Shown: positions 1 through 8,225, numbered from the stretch's first letter. The stretch: DNA of 50,546 nucleotides from Nitrosomonas marina (GCF_900110145.1 NZ_FOCP01000024.1:1-50546), one strand, 5' to 3'. A program made the numbers and translations. Notes: generated by a model not told the origin, from the letters alone.

Positions 1-204
1 CGGCTGGTTCTAACCGCTTAGATTATTTTTATACGCCGCTATGATTGCAAGTTCAGCTACAAAAACACAGATTTTGAGTTTTCACACAGTCTGGGCCAAA
101 ATCAGACATTACTAGGTTACGCTAGCACTGAAACAAAAGATTAGGACCACCTTTCTAACGCATTCTTAGATAATTCTTTTTTGAGTCAATTCTTATTTTC
201 GAAT

Positions 205-345
205 TATCTAGACTTCCAGTCACAATCAGTGTATAAGATTATTAGTTATTTGTTTCAAAGCTTTTGCAGTACTGGTATTCCATGTGCAATCTCTTCGATT
301 CAGGTAGTTCTTCGGGGATTCTCCCGTTATTTTTTTAAAAGGAAG
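205..345 (+). promoter_or_regulatory. Long 5' leader of the cold-shock gene with hairpin and U-rich run
   Basis: The rest of 1-352 holds no gene I can support. A possible promoter has TTGAGT at 181-186 and TTATCT or TATCTA at about 204-210, which would give a leader of about 140 nt. Just before the ribosome site GGAAG (341-345) a small hairpin, CGGGG (313-317) with TCCCG (322-326) around the loop ATTC, is followed by TTATTTTTTT. Cold-shock mRNAs of other bacteria have long structured leaders. The promoter call is weak; the hairpin is seen directly. Confidence 0.35.
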
Positions 346-352
346 TAATCAC

Positions 353-556
353 ATGGCAACAGGTACAGTTAAATGGTTTAACGATGCAAAAGGTTTTGGA
401 TTTGTTACACCTGATAATGGTGGCGAAGATTTATTCGCTCACTTTTCAGCTATCAATATGTCTGGATTCAAAACACTTAAGGAAGGCCAAAAAGTGAGTT
501 TTGATATTACACAAGGACAAAAGGGTAAGCAGGCATCGAATATCCAGGCTCCTTAA
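353..556 (+). CDS. Cold-shock protein, CspA family (single CSD domain)
   Basis: A 67-residue protein that is one cold-shock domain, an OB-fold that binds single-stranded RNA and DNA and acts as an RNA chaperone in the cytoplasm. The RNP1 motif KGFGFV (residues 13-18) and RNP2-like motif LFAHFSAI (27-34) are both intact, and the length is normal for the family. The start follows GGAAG seven bases upstream. The gene stands alone, with a long leader containing a hairpin and a strong terminator directly behind the stop. Which Csp paralogue it is, and whether it is cold-induced, cannot be read from the sequence. Confidence 0.96.
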   Translation: MATGTVKWFNDAKGFGFVTPDNGGEDLFAHFSAINMSGFKTLKEGQKVSFDITQGQKGKQASNIQAP

Positions 557-573
557 CCGGCTCTTGGTTTGAC

Positions 574-610
574 AAAAAGCCCGGCCTTATGTGCTGGGCT
601 TTTTGTTTTG
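574..610 (+). terminator. Rho-independent terminator of the cold-shock gene
   Basis: AAAAAGCCCGG (574-584) pairs with CTGGGCTTTTT (594-604) around a nine-base loop, with one G-U pair, followed by GTTTTG. It begins 18 bases after the stop codon. The A-run/T-run flanks could also allow it to work from the other strand, for transcripts arriving from the hemerythrin gene. Confidence 0.9.
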
Positions 611-783
611 TGGAAGAACTCACTCGTATCAACTGATCCATATAGCCCTTTCCATTCCAAAACGCTCAATCCGTTACCGATGAATGACCGCTAGGGGTCG
701 ACACCGCCATTTATCCTTAACTCACTGAATGCCCTCTGTCAGGAAACAGGCAATTAAATTCGTGAGATACTAACGATGTGTTA

Positions 784-1227
784 TCAACTGCGCCGTGCGT
801 CACATGCGGTGGCAATGGCTTGCAGCGTATCTTCATCGAGCACTGTCTGGGCCGCTTCGAATAATTCGCGTTCTTCAAATCGAATATGCCGCTGCAACAG
901 TTCACCAAGCTGTTTCAGATTGGCAGCACTCCGTGGAGTATCAGGGGACAGCAATTGCCGCAACGCTGCATGTTCGGCAATCAACCGGTCAGCCAGCTGT
1001 TTAAGATGTGGATCACCAAGTGCAGTAAACGCGGCGGCTATGTATGACTCTTCGATTTCGAAATGAGACACCAGTACTTCATCTGCGTGTTCCTGTAACT
1101 CATTCCAAATGATTTGCAGATCATCATTGCCCAGCTCTTGCATCACAGCCTTTTTGGCTTTGTTCGCCAATACCAGACCGTGGTGGTGTTCAATGGATAA
1201 CGCTTTCAATGCGGTATTTCGTTTCAA
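784..1227 (-). CDS. Hemerythrin HHE-domain protein
   Basis: A 147-residue helical protein with the ligand set of hemerythrin-like di-iron domains: His14-16 in the HHHG motif, His47, His55 with following Glu residues (57-60), His86, and His114 with Glu118/119. Such proteins bind O2 or NO or help repair iron centres; the exact role here is unknown. The start is TTG at 1227, chosen because GGAG lies eight bases upstream and because the family normally begins close to the HHHG motif. It is divergent from the phosphoribosyltransferase gene across a region with inverted repeats that may hold a shared operator. Confidence 0.88.
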   Translation of the reverse strand: MKRNTALKALSIEHHHGLVLANKAKKAVMQELGNDDLQIIWNELQEHADEVLVSHFEIEESYIAAAFTALGDPHLKQLADRLIAEHAALRQLLSPDTPRSAANLKQLGELLQRHIRFEERELFEAAQTVLDEDTLQAIATACDARRS

Positions 1228-1247
1228 AAAATAATCTCCAAATGATA

Positions 1248-1311
1248 CAAATACATTTTTTTTCTGCTATTTTATCTATCTGTGCGGAATTTAAAAATAC
1301 GCATGTATTTG
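1248..1311. promoter_or_regulatory. Inverted repeats in the hemerythrin/phosphoribosyltransferase divergent region
   Basis: CAAATACAT (1248-1256) and ATGTATTTG (1303-1311) are perfect nine-base inverted copies. The right copy also sits in a local palindrome, AAATAC-GCAT-GTATTT (1295-1310). The half-site ATGTATTT resembles half-sites recognised by NsrR-type nitric-oxide sensors, but the spacing and orientation do not form a standard site. An operator role is inference. Confidence 0.4.
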
Positions 1312-1339
1312 AATTCTGCGAATCAGGCGGAGGTCAACC

Positions 1340-1960
1340 ATGTTTCAAAATCGTGACGATGCGGCCGTAAAACTGGCAAAGCGGCTGGCGCCATATCAGG
1401 GACGGAACCCGCTGATACTGGCGATACCGCGTGGTGCGGTGCCCATGGCAAAAATCATTGCTGAGGCACTGCAGGGTGAAATGGACATAGTGCTTGTACG
1501 CAAGCTGGGCGCGCCCGGTAATCCGGAACTGGCGATTGGAGCAATTGACGAAACGGGGTGGACTTATCTGACCCCGGAAGCGAAACAGATTGTGCACGAT
1601 CCGCAGTATGTCGAGCTGGAAAAACAGAAACAGCTGGAAATCATGCGGTCGCGGCGTAAATTGTACACACCCGTCCGTCCGCCGTTGAATCCTGAAGGCC
1701 GTATCGTGATAGTGGTGGATGACGGCCTGGCGACTGGCTCGACCATGATAGCGGCATTGCATGCGCTGCGGGCCCGAAACCCTGAAAAACTGGTCTGCGC
1801 TGTCCCCGTGGCGCCATCGGAGACTTTGACCAAAGTTGCGTCTTTTGCTGATGAAACGGTTTGTCTTGAGTCCCCTGTATTCTTTTATGCCGTTGGACAG
1901 TTTTATCATGTTTTCCAGCAAGTCAGTGATGATGAAGTTACCGCGTTGCTGGCAAAGTAA
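1340..1960 (+). CDS. Phosphoribosyltransferase-fold protein (ComF/Y1214-type)
   Basis: A 206-residue type I phosphoribosyltransferase-fold protein. The PRPP-binding loop VVDDGLATGSTM spans residues 125-136 and follows the hydrophobic strand RIVIV. The N-terminal part has the IPRGAVPMAKIIAE segment seen in stand-alone PRTase-like proteins that often neighbour stress and dienelactone-hydrolase-type genes. The acceptor base is unknown, and there is no purine or pyrimidine pathway context. GGAGGT lies eight bases before the start. It is followed in the same direction by the M48 protease after 93 bases. Confidence 0.85.
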   Translation: MFQNRDDAAVKLAKRLAPYQGRNPLILAIPRGAVPMAKIIAEALQGEMDIVLVRKLGAPGNPELAIGAIDETGWTYLTPEAKQIVHDPQYVELEKQKQLEIMRSRRKLYTPVRPPLNPEGRIVIVVDDGLATGSTMIAALHALRARNPEKLVCAVPVAPSETLTKVASFADETVCLESPVFFYAVGQFYHVFQQVSDDEVTALLAK

Positions 1961-2053
1961 TGTTCATACCGAATCAGATGATACTCAAGCAAGCCCGCTG
2001 CTCGGTATACAATAGCGCAACTGTTCAACGCTTTTTTTAAGGAGTCGTCATCA

Positions 2054-2839
2054 ATGTATATTCGCATTATCATTGTCGTATTACTGATGCTGGCACTGTC
2101 AACCTGTGCAACGTCGCCGACGGGAAGAAGCCAGCTGATTTTCATGCCTGACGATGAAGTCGACGCCATGGGGCTGCAGGCTTTCAATAATCTGAAGTCT
2201 GAAAAACCGATCAGCAATAACCGGCGTGTCAATCAGTTTGTGCAATGTGTTGCAACCGCAATTACGGCTGAGGTCGATGGCAATTGGGAAGTGATTGTAT
2301 TTGATGATGCTTCGTTGAATGCTTTTGCGCTGCCGGGAAATAAAATCGGCGTGCATGTCGGTCTGGTGGACCTGGTTGATAATCAGGACCAACTGGCATC
2401 CGTCATCGGACACGAAGTCGGGCATGTACTCGCGAAACACAGTAACGAGCGCATGTCGCAAAAGCTGGGCGCGCAAGTGGGGGTATCGCTGATTGCCGCC
2501 GTGGCGGCACCACAAACAGCGCTGGGGCAGACGGCGGTGAGCCTGCTGGGTGTCGGTGCGCAATACGGTATCATCATGCCGTTCAGTCGACTGCATGAAA
2601 GCGAGGCGGACAATATCGGTCTCGAATTAATGGCCAAAGCGGGTTTTGATCCTGTCGAAAGCATTACTTTGTGGCGCAAAATGGCACAGGCCAGTCAGGG
2701 GGGGCGCCCGCCTGAATTTTTATCCACGCATCCATCTCATGCTACGCGCATTGAGGATTTGCAGGCGCTGATGCCGAGAGCAATGGAGCTGATGCGAATG
2801 GCTCATGCAGCCGGTAAGAAACCGGATTGCGTCAAGTAA
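2054..2839 (+). CDS. M48-family zinc metalloprotease, lipoprotein
   Basis: A 261-residue periplasmic protease of the LoiP/YcaL/BepA-like M48 group. The signal peptide ends in a lipobox, LALSTC, with Cys18 as the lipidated residue. The zinc site HEVGH is at residues 120-124 and the third ligand lies in the HESEAD segment (181-186). A C-terminal histidine region (STHPSHATR) is also typical. These enzymes degrade misfolded outer-membrane proteins; the substrate here is not known. AAGGAG precedes the start. It sits between the PRTase and a Lon-like protease, suggesting an envelope and protein-quality theme. Confidence 0.9.
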   Translation: MYIRIIIVVLLMLALSTCATSPTGRSQLIFMPDDEVDAMGLQAFNNLKSEKPISNNRRVNQFVQCVATAITAEVDGNWEVIVFDDASLNAFALPGNKIGVHVGLVDLVDNQDQLASVIGHEVGHVLAKHSNERMSQKLGAQVGVSLIAAVAAPQTALGQTAVSLLGVGAQYGIIMPFSRLHESEADNIGLELMAKAGFDPVESITLWRKMAQASQGGRPPEFLSTHPSHATRIEDLQALMPRAMELMRMAHAAGKKPDCVK

Positions 2840-2918
2840 ATACCGCTGCAACGCACGCTATATGACCAGGCAGACGCAATAAATGACATGAACCCACGGG
2901 AAATATTCGAGCCGACTC

Positions 2919-5309
2919 ATGAAAAAACCATTAGACAAGAGTCAACTTTACACAGCCTGCGATAGTAACCGTTTCGATTTTGATACGACGGATCAACTCG
3001 AGAACTTGCCGGAAATCATTGGCCAGAATCGTGCCATGCAGGCGCTGCATGTTGGCGTAAATATCCAACACGACGGTTATAATCTGTTTGTACTGGGTCC
3101 TCCGGGTCTTGGTAAGCACGCTGTTGTCAGGGAATACCTGGAATCATTGTCCAAATCACGGGAAACGCCGCCTGACTGGGTATACGTCAATAATTTTGAA
3201 AAACCGTCCGAACCCATTGCGATCAGCCTGACCAGCGAGAATGCCTTGATTTTTCGCGATGATATGCATCAATTGGTCGAGGATTTGTGCAGTGCGATTC
3301 CTGGGGCGTTTGAAACAGACGAATACAGGTTGAGATTGCAGGAAATCGATGACGAGCTTAAAAAGACTATCGAGTCTGCTTTCGGGCAGCTCAATGAGGA
3401 AGCCGAAGCCAGTCATATGCGCCTGCTTCGTACGCCGCATGGTTTTGCGTTCGCGCCGCTCAGAAACAACGAAGTGATCAAGCCCAAGGAATTTGAGGAA
3501 TTGCCTGAACAGGAAAAACGGCAGATTGAAAAAACCATTCATGCACTTGAGGAGAAACTGACCGGCATTTTGCGAATGCAGCCGCAGTGGCAGCGTGAGG
3601 CCAGAAACAAAGTCAAGGAACTCAATCGTGAAATCGTCATGTTCGCATCCGGCCACCTGATCGATGAATTGAAGCGCAAATACCAGGACCATGCGGTCAT
3701 TCAGAATTACCTGGAAGCAGTGCAGCAGGATGTGATTCAAAATCTCCAGAATTTCCGGCGGGATGAAGATGCGCAGGATCATATGAATATGCCGCTCATG
3801 AAAATGCCCGCCTTTCGTCGTTATGAAGTCAATATCATTGTCGATCACACCCAGCACGACGGTGGCGTGCCGGTTGTGTTTACCGACTTGCCCAACTATG
3901 CAAACCTGATCGGTGCGGTTGAACACACTGTGCATATGGGTGCACTGCAGACTGATTTCACCCTGATCAAGGCGGGCGCCCTGCACCAGGCAAATGGCGG
4001 TTATCTGGTCATCGACGCCCTCAAGCTGTTGACGCAGCCCTATGCGTGGGAAGGACTCAAACGTGCATTGATCTCGCGGGAAATTAAAATACAGTCGCTC
4101 GGCCAGATCTACAGTCTGGCCAATACCGTAAGCCTTGAGCCAGAACCGATACCGCTGACAATCAAGGTTGTGCTGATTGGTGATCGTATGCTTTATTATT
4201 TGCTGCATGCTTACGATACCGAATTCAAGCAATTATTCAGAATAGCTGCTGATTTTGAAGAGCGTGTAGAGCGTACTTTTGAGAACCAGCGCGTGTATGC
4301 CCGAATGATCGCAGGTATGCTGCATCGCAACAACCTGAGGCCGTTTGAGCGTTCTGCAGTGGCGCGTATCATTGAGCATGGTGCCCGGCTGGCAGGCGAT
4401 GCTGAAAAACTGTCGATTAATGTGACTGCCATTTCAGAGGTGCTGTGTGAAGCCGATTTCTATGCTGCCGAATCGAATCAGTCTGTTGTCAGCCGCGAGC
4501 ATGTACAGCGTGCAATTGATGCAAAATTCTATCGTGGCGATCGTATTCGCGAGCAATTGCAAGAGGCGATAAACCGCGGTATTTTGTTGATCGATACGGA
4601 TGGCGCCAAGGTGGGCCAAATAAACGGACTGGCTGTCGTGCAGCTGGGCGATGTCAGCTTTGCCGTGCCGTCGCGTATTACTGCAACCGCACGCCTTGGC
4701 AGTGGAAAAGTAGTCGACATAGAGCGAGAGACAAAGCTCGGCGGCGCCATTCATTCCAAAGGTGTGTTCATTCTTTCATCTTTTCTGGCAGAACGTTATG
4801 CCAAAGATGATCCGTTATCACTTTCAGCCAGCCTGGTTTTCGAGCAATCCTATGGCAGAATAGAAGGTGACAGCGCATCCATGGCGGAGCTGTGCAGTCT
4901 GCTCTCTGCTTTGTCGAGTCTGCCCATTTTGCAGAGTATGGCGATAACAGGTTCTGTCAATCAGCGGGGGGAATCACAGGCCATTGGTGGTGTCAATGAA
5001 AAAATTGAAGGATTCTTCGATATCTGCAGATTCAGAGGCCTGTCAGGCAGCCAGGGAGTTTTGATACCGGCCAGTAACAGAATGCATTTGATGTTGCGTG
5101 CCGACGTCATCGAAGCCTGTGAAGCCGGCCAGTTCGCTGTCTATGCCTACAACACCGTTGACGAAGCGATGGAGATTCTGACGGGTGAAACGGCTGAGCA
5201 CGTTAACAGCCAGGTAGAAACGCGTTTGTCTCAGTTAGAGAGAATCCGGCAGAATCTGGCCAAGCATGACAAAGATACATCAGGTAACAATGGAAAAGGT
5301 ACTGATTAG
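2919..5309 (+). CDS. Lon-like ATP-dependent protease (AAA_32/LonB type)
   Basis: A 796-residue protease of the LonB-like group found in many proteobacteria beside classical Lon. Walker A GPPGLGKH is at residues 60-67. A long charged, helical insertion (about 150-290) follows, then the rest of the ATPase region and the S16 proteolytic domain in the C-terminal third. The catalytic dyad is intact: Ser652 in GDSAS and Lys695 in GGVNEKIEG. It should unfold and degrade damaged cytoplasmic proteins. No strong ribosome site is visible before the ATG. The last codons overlap the start of the Usp gene, suggesting co-translation. Confidence 0.93.
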   Translation: MKKPLDKSQLYTACDSNRFDFDTTDQLENLPEIIGQNRAMQALHVGVNIQHDGYNLFVLGPPGLGKHAVVREYLESLSKSRETPPDWVYVNNFEKPSEPIAISLTSENALIFRDDMHQLVEDLCSAIPGAFETDEYRLRLQEIDDELKKTIESAFGQLNEEAEASHMRLLRTPHGFAFAPLRNNEVIKPKEFEELPEQEKRQIEKTIHALEEKLTGILRMQPQWQREARNKVKELNREIVMFASGHLIDELKRKYQDHAVIQNYLEAVQQDVIQNLQNFRRDEDAQDHMNMPLMKMPAFRRYEVNIIVDHTQHDGGVPVVFTDLPNYANLIGAVEHTVHMGALQTDFTLIKAGALHQANGGYLVIDALKLLTQPYAWEGLKRALISREIKIQSLGQIYSLANTVSLEPEPIPLTIKVVLIGDRMLYYLLHAYDTEFKQLFRIAADFEERVERTFENQRVYARMIAGMLHRNNLRPFERSAVARIIEHGARLAGDAEKLSINVTAISEVLCEADFYAAESNQSVVSREHVQRAIDAKFYRGDRIREQLQEAINRGILLIDTDGAKVGQINGLAVVQLGDVSFAVPSRITATARLGSGKVVDIERETKLGGAIHSKGVFILSSFLAERYAKDDPLSLSASLVFEQSYGRIEGDSASMAELCSLLSALSSLPILQSMAITGSVNQRGESQAIGGVNEKIEGFFDICRFRGLSGSQGVLIPASNRMHLMLRADVIEACEAGQFAVYAYNTVDEAMEILTGETAEHVNSQVETRLSQLERIRQNLAKHDKDTSGNNGKGTD

Positions 5310-6126
5310 TCGAATTCTGGTGGCACTGGATGCCAGCTCATCCAGCCGGAACATACTGCAGGCCGGCATTAAACTGGCTACGCACCTTAACGCGGAGCTC
5401 AACGTGTTGTTTATCGAGGATATTGATTTGCTGCACGTTGCTGAACTGCCATTTGTGCGTGAGGTGATTTATGGCGCGCCTGTGGGTCGTTCAATCAATG
5501 TGATGGCCATGGAGCGTTCGATGCAGACGCAGTCAGCGCAATTACGCAAACTGGTTGAATCTATTGCGCGAGAGAATCAAATTAAAATTACCTTTAGTGT
5601 CATGCGCGGGAATGTTGCGAGAATGCTGTGTGACGCATCGCAACAGACAGATTTGCTTGTTATTGGAAAAAATACACAATTGCTGCTGAAAAGCCGGAAA
5701 ATCGGCAGCATTACCCGTCTGGTACTAGCGACTGCCCGGTGCAATCTGGTCGTGTTGCAGTATGGCAGTATCATCGAGCGGCCAGTCGTGGTCGTTTATA
5801 CCGGAGACAGAACCAGTCAACGTGCGCTTACGCTGGCAATTGAGCTGGCCCGTGAAGATCATAATCAGTTAATCATCGTGCTGCCTGCTGTTGATGATTC
5901 TGATTATCAGCAACTGTGCGAGTCGGTTCAAAATAATGTTCGTGACCATTCCTTGCAAATAAGCCTGGTCAGACTGCCGATTAATTCTGCCGAGCAGATT
6001 TTGCAGGTGATACAGCAGGTTCATGGGCGCATCCTGCTTCTGGAAAGTGACAGTGCGTTTCTTACAGACCTGGAGCAACAGTTGCTGATTATGCAGTCGG
6101 ATGTTCCCGTTATCCTGCTGCGCTGA
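5290..6126 (+). CDS. Tandem universal stress protein (UspA family)
   Basis: A 278-residue protein made of two Usp-like halves. The first (residues about 1-150) has the typical ILVALDASSSSRN start and the LLVIGK strand near its end. The second (about 155-278) starts at PVVVVYTGD and is more divergent. Usp proteins bind ATP or act as stress modulators in the cytoplasm. I chose the ATG at 5290, which overlaps the end of the Lon-like gene by 20 bases and has CAGG just upstream. An in-frame ATG at 5266 would add eight residues. The overlap suggests translational coupling to the protease. Confidence 0.85.
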   Translation: MEKVLISRILVALDASSSSRNILQAGIKLATHLNAELNVLFIEDIDLLHVAELPFVREVIYGAPVGRSINVMAMERSMQTQSAQLRKLVESIARENQIKITFSVMRGNVARMLCDASQQTDLLVIGKNTQLLLKSRKIGSITRLVLATARCNLVVLQYGSIIERPVVVVYTGDRTSQRALTLAIELAREDHNQLIIVLPAVDDSDYQQLCESVQNNVRDHSLQISLVRLPINSAEQILQVIQQVHGRILLLESDSAFLTDLEQQLLIMQSDVPVILLR

Positions 6127-6191
6127 GAGTCTGCAAGAAAATTTTCTGCGGATAAGCGCTCGTAAACAAAAGAACTGATTGACAACCTTGT

Positions 6192-6584
6192 TTATTCGAC
6201 AGGCGCAGGTTCCTCAGCAGCAAAATCCAGTTCGATTTTGGCGCCATCCGGATCATAGAAAAACAGTTGCCAGACGCCAAGTTCCTGCATCTGGTTCAAT
6301 TTGTAGACGATATTGTGCTGCTTCAGTGTATCGATTGCCGACTGCAGGTTAGAAGCGGTGAATGCCATATGGTCAATGACCCCTGGCGCCTGTTCCGGCA
6401 TCGGGCGTTCAGCCATGATATGCAGAATGGAATGTTTCTGATCGCCTGCATAAAGCCAGGCTCCTGTCGAGTCCATTGGCGGACGGTAACCTTCATGCAA
6501 TCCGAGTATTTCTGAATAAAATGCTTTGCTTCTTTCCAGATCGCTGCTGATAACGGTAAAGTGGTTCATTCCCTCAATTGTCAT
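6192..6584 (-). CDS. VOC-superfamily protein (glyoxalase/dioxygenase fold)
   Basis: A 130-residue single-unit vicinal-oxygen-chelate protein. It opens with GMNHFTVISSDLERSKAFYSEILGL, the standard first beta-alpha-beta unit with a metal-ligand His, and has IDHMAFTASNLQSAI in the second half, then KIELDFA with the C-terminal Glu ligand. Members include glyoxalases, ring-cleaving dioxygenases and antibiotic-resistance proteins; the substrate is unknown. The start at 6584 is set by GAGGAGGA five to twelve bases upstream; an earlier in-frame ATG at 6599 would overlap that site. It faces the Usp gene tail to tail. Confidence 0.85.
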   Translation of the reverse strand: MTIEGMNHFTVISSDLERSKAFYSEILGLHEGYRPPMDSTGAWLYAGDQKHSILHIMAERPMPEQAPGVIDHMAFTASNLQSAIDTLKQHNIVYKLNQMQELGVWQLFFYDPDGAKIELDFAAEEPAPVE

Positions 6585-6754
6585 GCGTCTCCTCCTCATT
6601 CAACACAGTATAAACCCGACTGACGTATTACAGTGTATATTGTATTATGGTGCTGGAACAGCCCATTGAGTTGATCTAACGGTTCTAGAGATTCCAGGCG
6701 GGCTGGTCATGAGCCTCAGGGCGCGTCAGCGAGACTAAATTCAGGAGGTCAATT

Positions 6755-7276
6755 ATGCAACAATCTGTTCGCCATAAAATGAGTGATGACGGTATGCAGC
6801 TGCTTATGTCGATCGAGGCATTCAGGGCCAAACCGTATGATGATCAGACCGGTGCGGATATTTCGGGATGGGTCAAGGGTGCGACAATCGGCTACGGGCA
6901 TTTGATCGGCCAGGATGAATGGAAGCGATCGGGGGATACGTATAAACAGGGAATTACCAAAGCACAGGCCAGAATGTTATTTGAGCACGATCTGGAGCCG
7001 TTTGTTGACGGTGTCAATAACAAGGTGACGGCTGACATATCGCAAAATCAGTTCGATGCCCTGGTGATACTGGCATTCAACATCGGTCTTGGAAATTTCG
7101 GCAGTTCTTCCGCGCTCAAACTGGTCAACGATCCGTCTGCACAGACCAGTTATCCCAGTCTGGAAGCAGCATGGAAAGCGTGGAAAAAGTCTCAGGGTAG
7201 AGTGATGCAGGGGCTCATCAACCGGCGCAACGCCGAGTGGAAAATTTATGCCGACAATATCTATGAGCGCTGGTAA
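6755..7276 (+). CDS. Phage-type lysozyme (GH24 muramidase)
   Basis: A 173-residue T4-type muramidase that would cleave peptidoglycan glycan strands. The catalytic triad is present: Glu21 (SIEAF), Asp30 and Thr44 (ATIGYGHL). The Glu-Asp distance equals that of T4 lysozyme, but the Asp-Thr distance is longer by about eight residues (segment QTGADISGWVKGA). There is no signal peptide, so export would need a holin, a dedicated secretion system or lysis. CAGGAGGT precedes the ATG. No other phage gene is nearby. The 3' end overlaps the start of a lysozyme-inhibitor-like gene, suggesting a toxin and self-protection arrangement. Confidence 0.9.
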   Translation: MQQSVRHKMSDDGMQLLMSIEAFRAKPYDDQTGADISGWVKGATIGYGHLIGQDEWKRSGDTYKQGITKAQARMLFEHDLEPFVDGVNNKVTADISQNQFDALVILAFNIGLGNFGSSSALKLVNDPSAQTSYPSLEAAWKAWKKSQGRVMQGLINRRNAEWKIYADNIYERW

Positions 7277-7751
7277 CAGGATACACGGCAGATTGAACGG
7301 CAACCTGGCTTACTGTATTTGTGGCCTGGTTTTGCTGGGCTGGTTGAGCTGTTTAAGTGGTGCCGCAATGGCTTTGGATAATCCGGATGCGCCGGATTAT
7401 ATCGCTGAATTCAATAGCCGAGCACAATCCTATGAACGGGATATTCAACAAATTGCACAAACGACGCAGGATTATCTGACAGCGTACGCGGCATATGAAC
7501 AATTTCTGGACAAGGAACTGAATCAGGCATACAGCCGGCTAATGGATCAGTTGAGTGATGACATGCAAAGCGCGCTGCGCGCATCGCAACGTAAGTGGCT
7601 TGGCTACAGGGATGCAGCATTTGAATTTATTGCGCTTAACTGGACAACGGAACACTTCGGCAGCGCTTCGGTTATTTCACGTGGAGATTATCGCACCTCA
7701 ATAATCAGAGACCGAGTGATGTTGCTGCTGCATTATTTGCAAAACTATTGA
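7263..7751 (+). CDS. LprI-type lysozyme inhibitor (DUF1311)
   Basis: A 162-residue exported protein. A hydrophobic signal segment (about residues 15-38, ending near GAAMA) is followed by the DUF1311/LprI core: LNQAYSRLMDQL, then LRASQRKWLGYRD with the conserved Trp, Tyr, Arg and Asp. LprI proteins inhibit lysozyme, and this one lies directly behind a lysozyme gene. I chose the ATG at 7263, which overlaps the lysozyme stop by 14 bases; an in-frame ATG at 7248 is possible. The two cysteines usual in many DUF1311 domains are absent from the core. Specificity for the neighbouring enzyme is inference. Confidence 0.8.
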   Translation: MSAGNRIHGRLNGNLAYCICGLVLLGWLSCLSGAAMALDNPDAPDYIAEFNSRAQSYERDIQQIAQTTQDYLTAYAAYEQFLDKELNQAYSRLMDQLSDDMQSALRASQRKWLGYRDAAFEFIALNWTTEHFGSASVISRGDYRTSIIRDRVMLLLHYLQNY

Positions 7752-7793
7752 GGTCCATCTCCGCCATTCAGTCGATGCAGGCCAAAAACAGAA

Positions 7794-7853
7794 ATCATTG
7801 AATGATGGTTATCATCAGAAAGATTTGACGCCCATTATTATTTTCATTATATT
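7794..7853 (+). promoter_or_regulatory. arsR promoter and palindromic operator candidate
   Basis: TTGACG (7825-7830) and TATATT (7848-7853) are 17 bases apart, a good sigma-70 promoter. Initiation about seven bases after the -10 box would fall at the arsR ATG (7860). Just upstream are overlapping palindromes: ATCATT-G-AATGAT (7794-7806), and TGATG (7803-7807) with CATCA (7813-7817). These are candidate ArsR-binding sites. The promoter is seen directly; binding is inference. Confidence 0.6.
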
Positions 7854-7859
7854 GGAAAT

Positions 7860-8189
7860 ATGGAAATTAATTTGGCAATCAGAGTGCTTGGTGCATTGGC
7901 GCAGGAGACGCGCCTGACGATATTCAGGTTATTGGTACAGGCTGGAGAGTCAGGACTGTCGGCGGGCCAGCTGGCAAAACAGCTGGATATTCCGAATGCA
8001 ACCTTATCGTTTCATCTTAAAGAACTGGTCCATGCCGAGTTGGTTGTAGCCAGACACGAAGGTCGTTTCATTTATTATTCGGCGGATTTTTCAACCATGA
8101 ATTCACTGTTGAGTTTTCTTACCGAGAATTGCTGTGCCGGCATTCCATGCAACAGTGTTGAAATTGACTGTGATGAAACACGTAGGTAG
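7860..8189 (+). CDS. arsR: ArsR-family arsenic-responsive repressor
   Basis: A 109-residue winged-helix repressor. The helix-turn-helix spans roughly residues 33-66 (LSAGQLAKQLDIPNATLSFHLKEL), and a wing follows (VVARHEGRFIYYSA). Cys91 and Cys92 with Cys97 near the C terminus match the arrangement of the C-terminal arsenite site of Acidithiobacillus-type ArsR rather than the E. coli type. It should leave DNA when trivalent arsenic binds. It is the first gene of the ars operon. The ATG lies where transcription is expected to start, so the mRNA may be nearly leaderless; no Shine-Dalgarno site is evident except GGAAAT directly upstream. Confidence 0.92.
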   Translation: MEINLAIRVLGALAQETRLTIFRLLVQAGESGLSAGQLAKQLDIPNATLSFHLKELVHAELVVARHEGRFIYYSADFSTMNSLLSFLTENCCAGIPCNSVEIDCDETRR

Positions 8190-8225
8190 TCACTTTTTTT
8201 CTTTTATTGAATCGGGAGGTTGTTT

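Noticed and set aside
3156..4232. A 358-codon open frame antisense to the Lon-like protease gene
   Set aside because: It lies wholly within a conserved gene with intact active-site motifs, and its translation has no recognisable family features. It is a shadow of codon bias.
6755..7276. The lysozyme gene as evidence of a prophage
   Set aside because: No holin, spanin, structural or integrase genes, and no attachment-site-like repeats, were found around it.
8220..8225. A TTG start for arsI six bases upstream of the ATG
   Set aside because: It lies directly against the GGGAGGT ribosome site, leaving no spacing; the ATG at 8226 has normal spacing and begins the conserved KRFHVH sequence.
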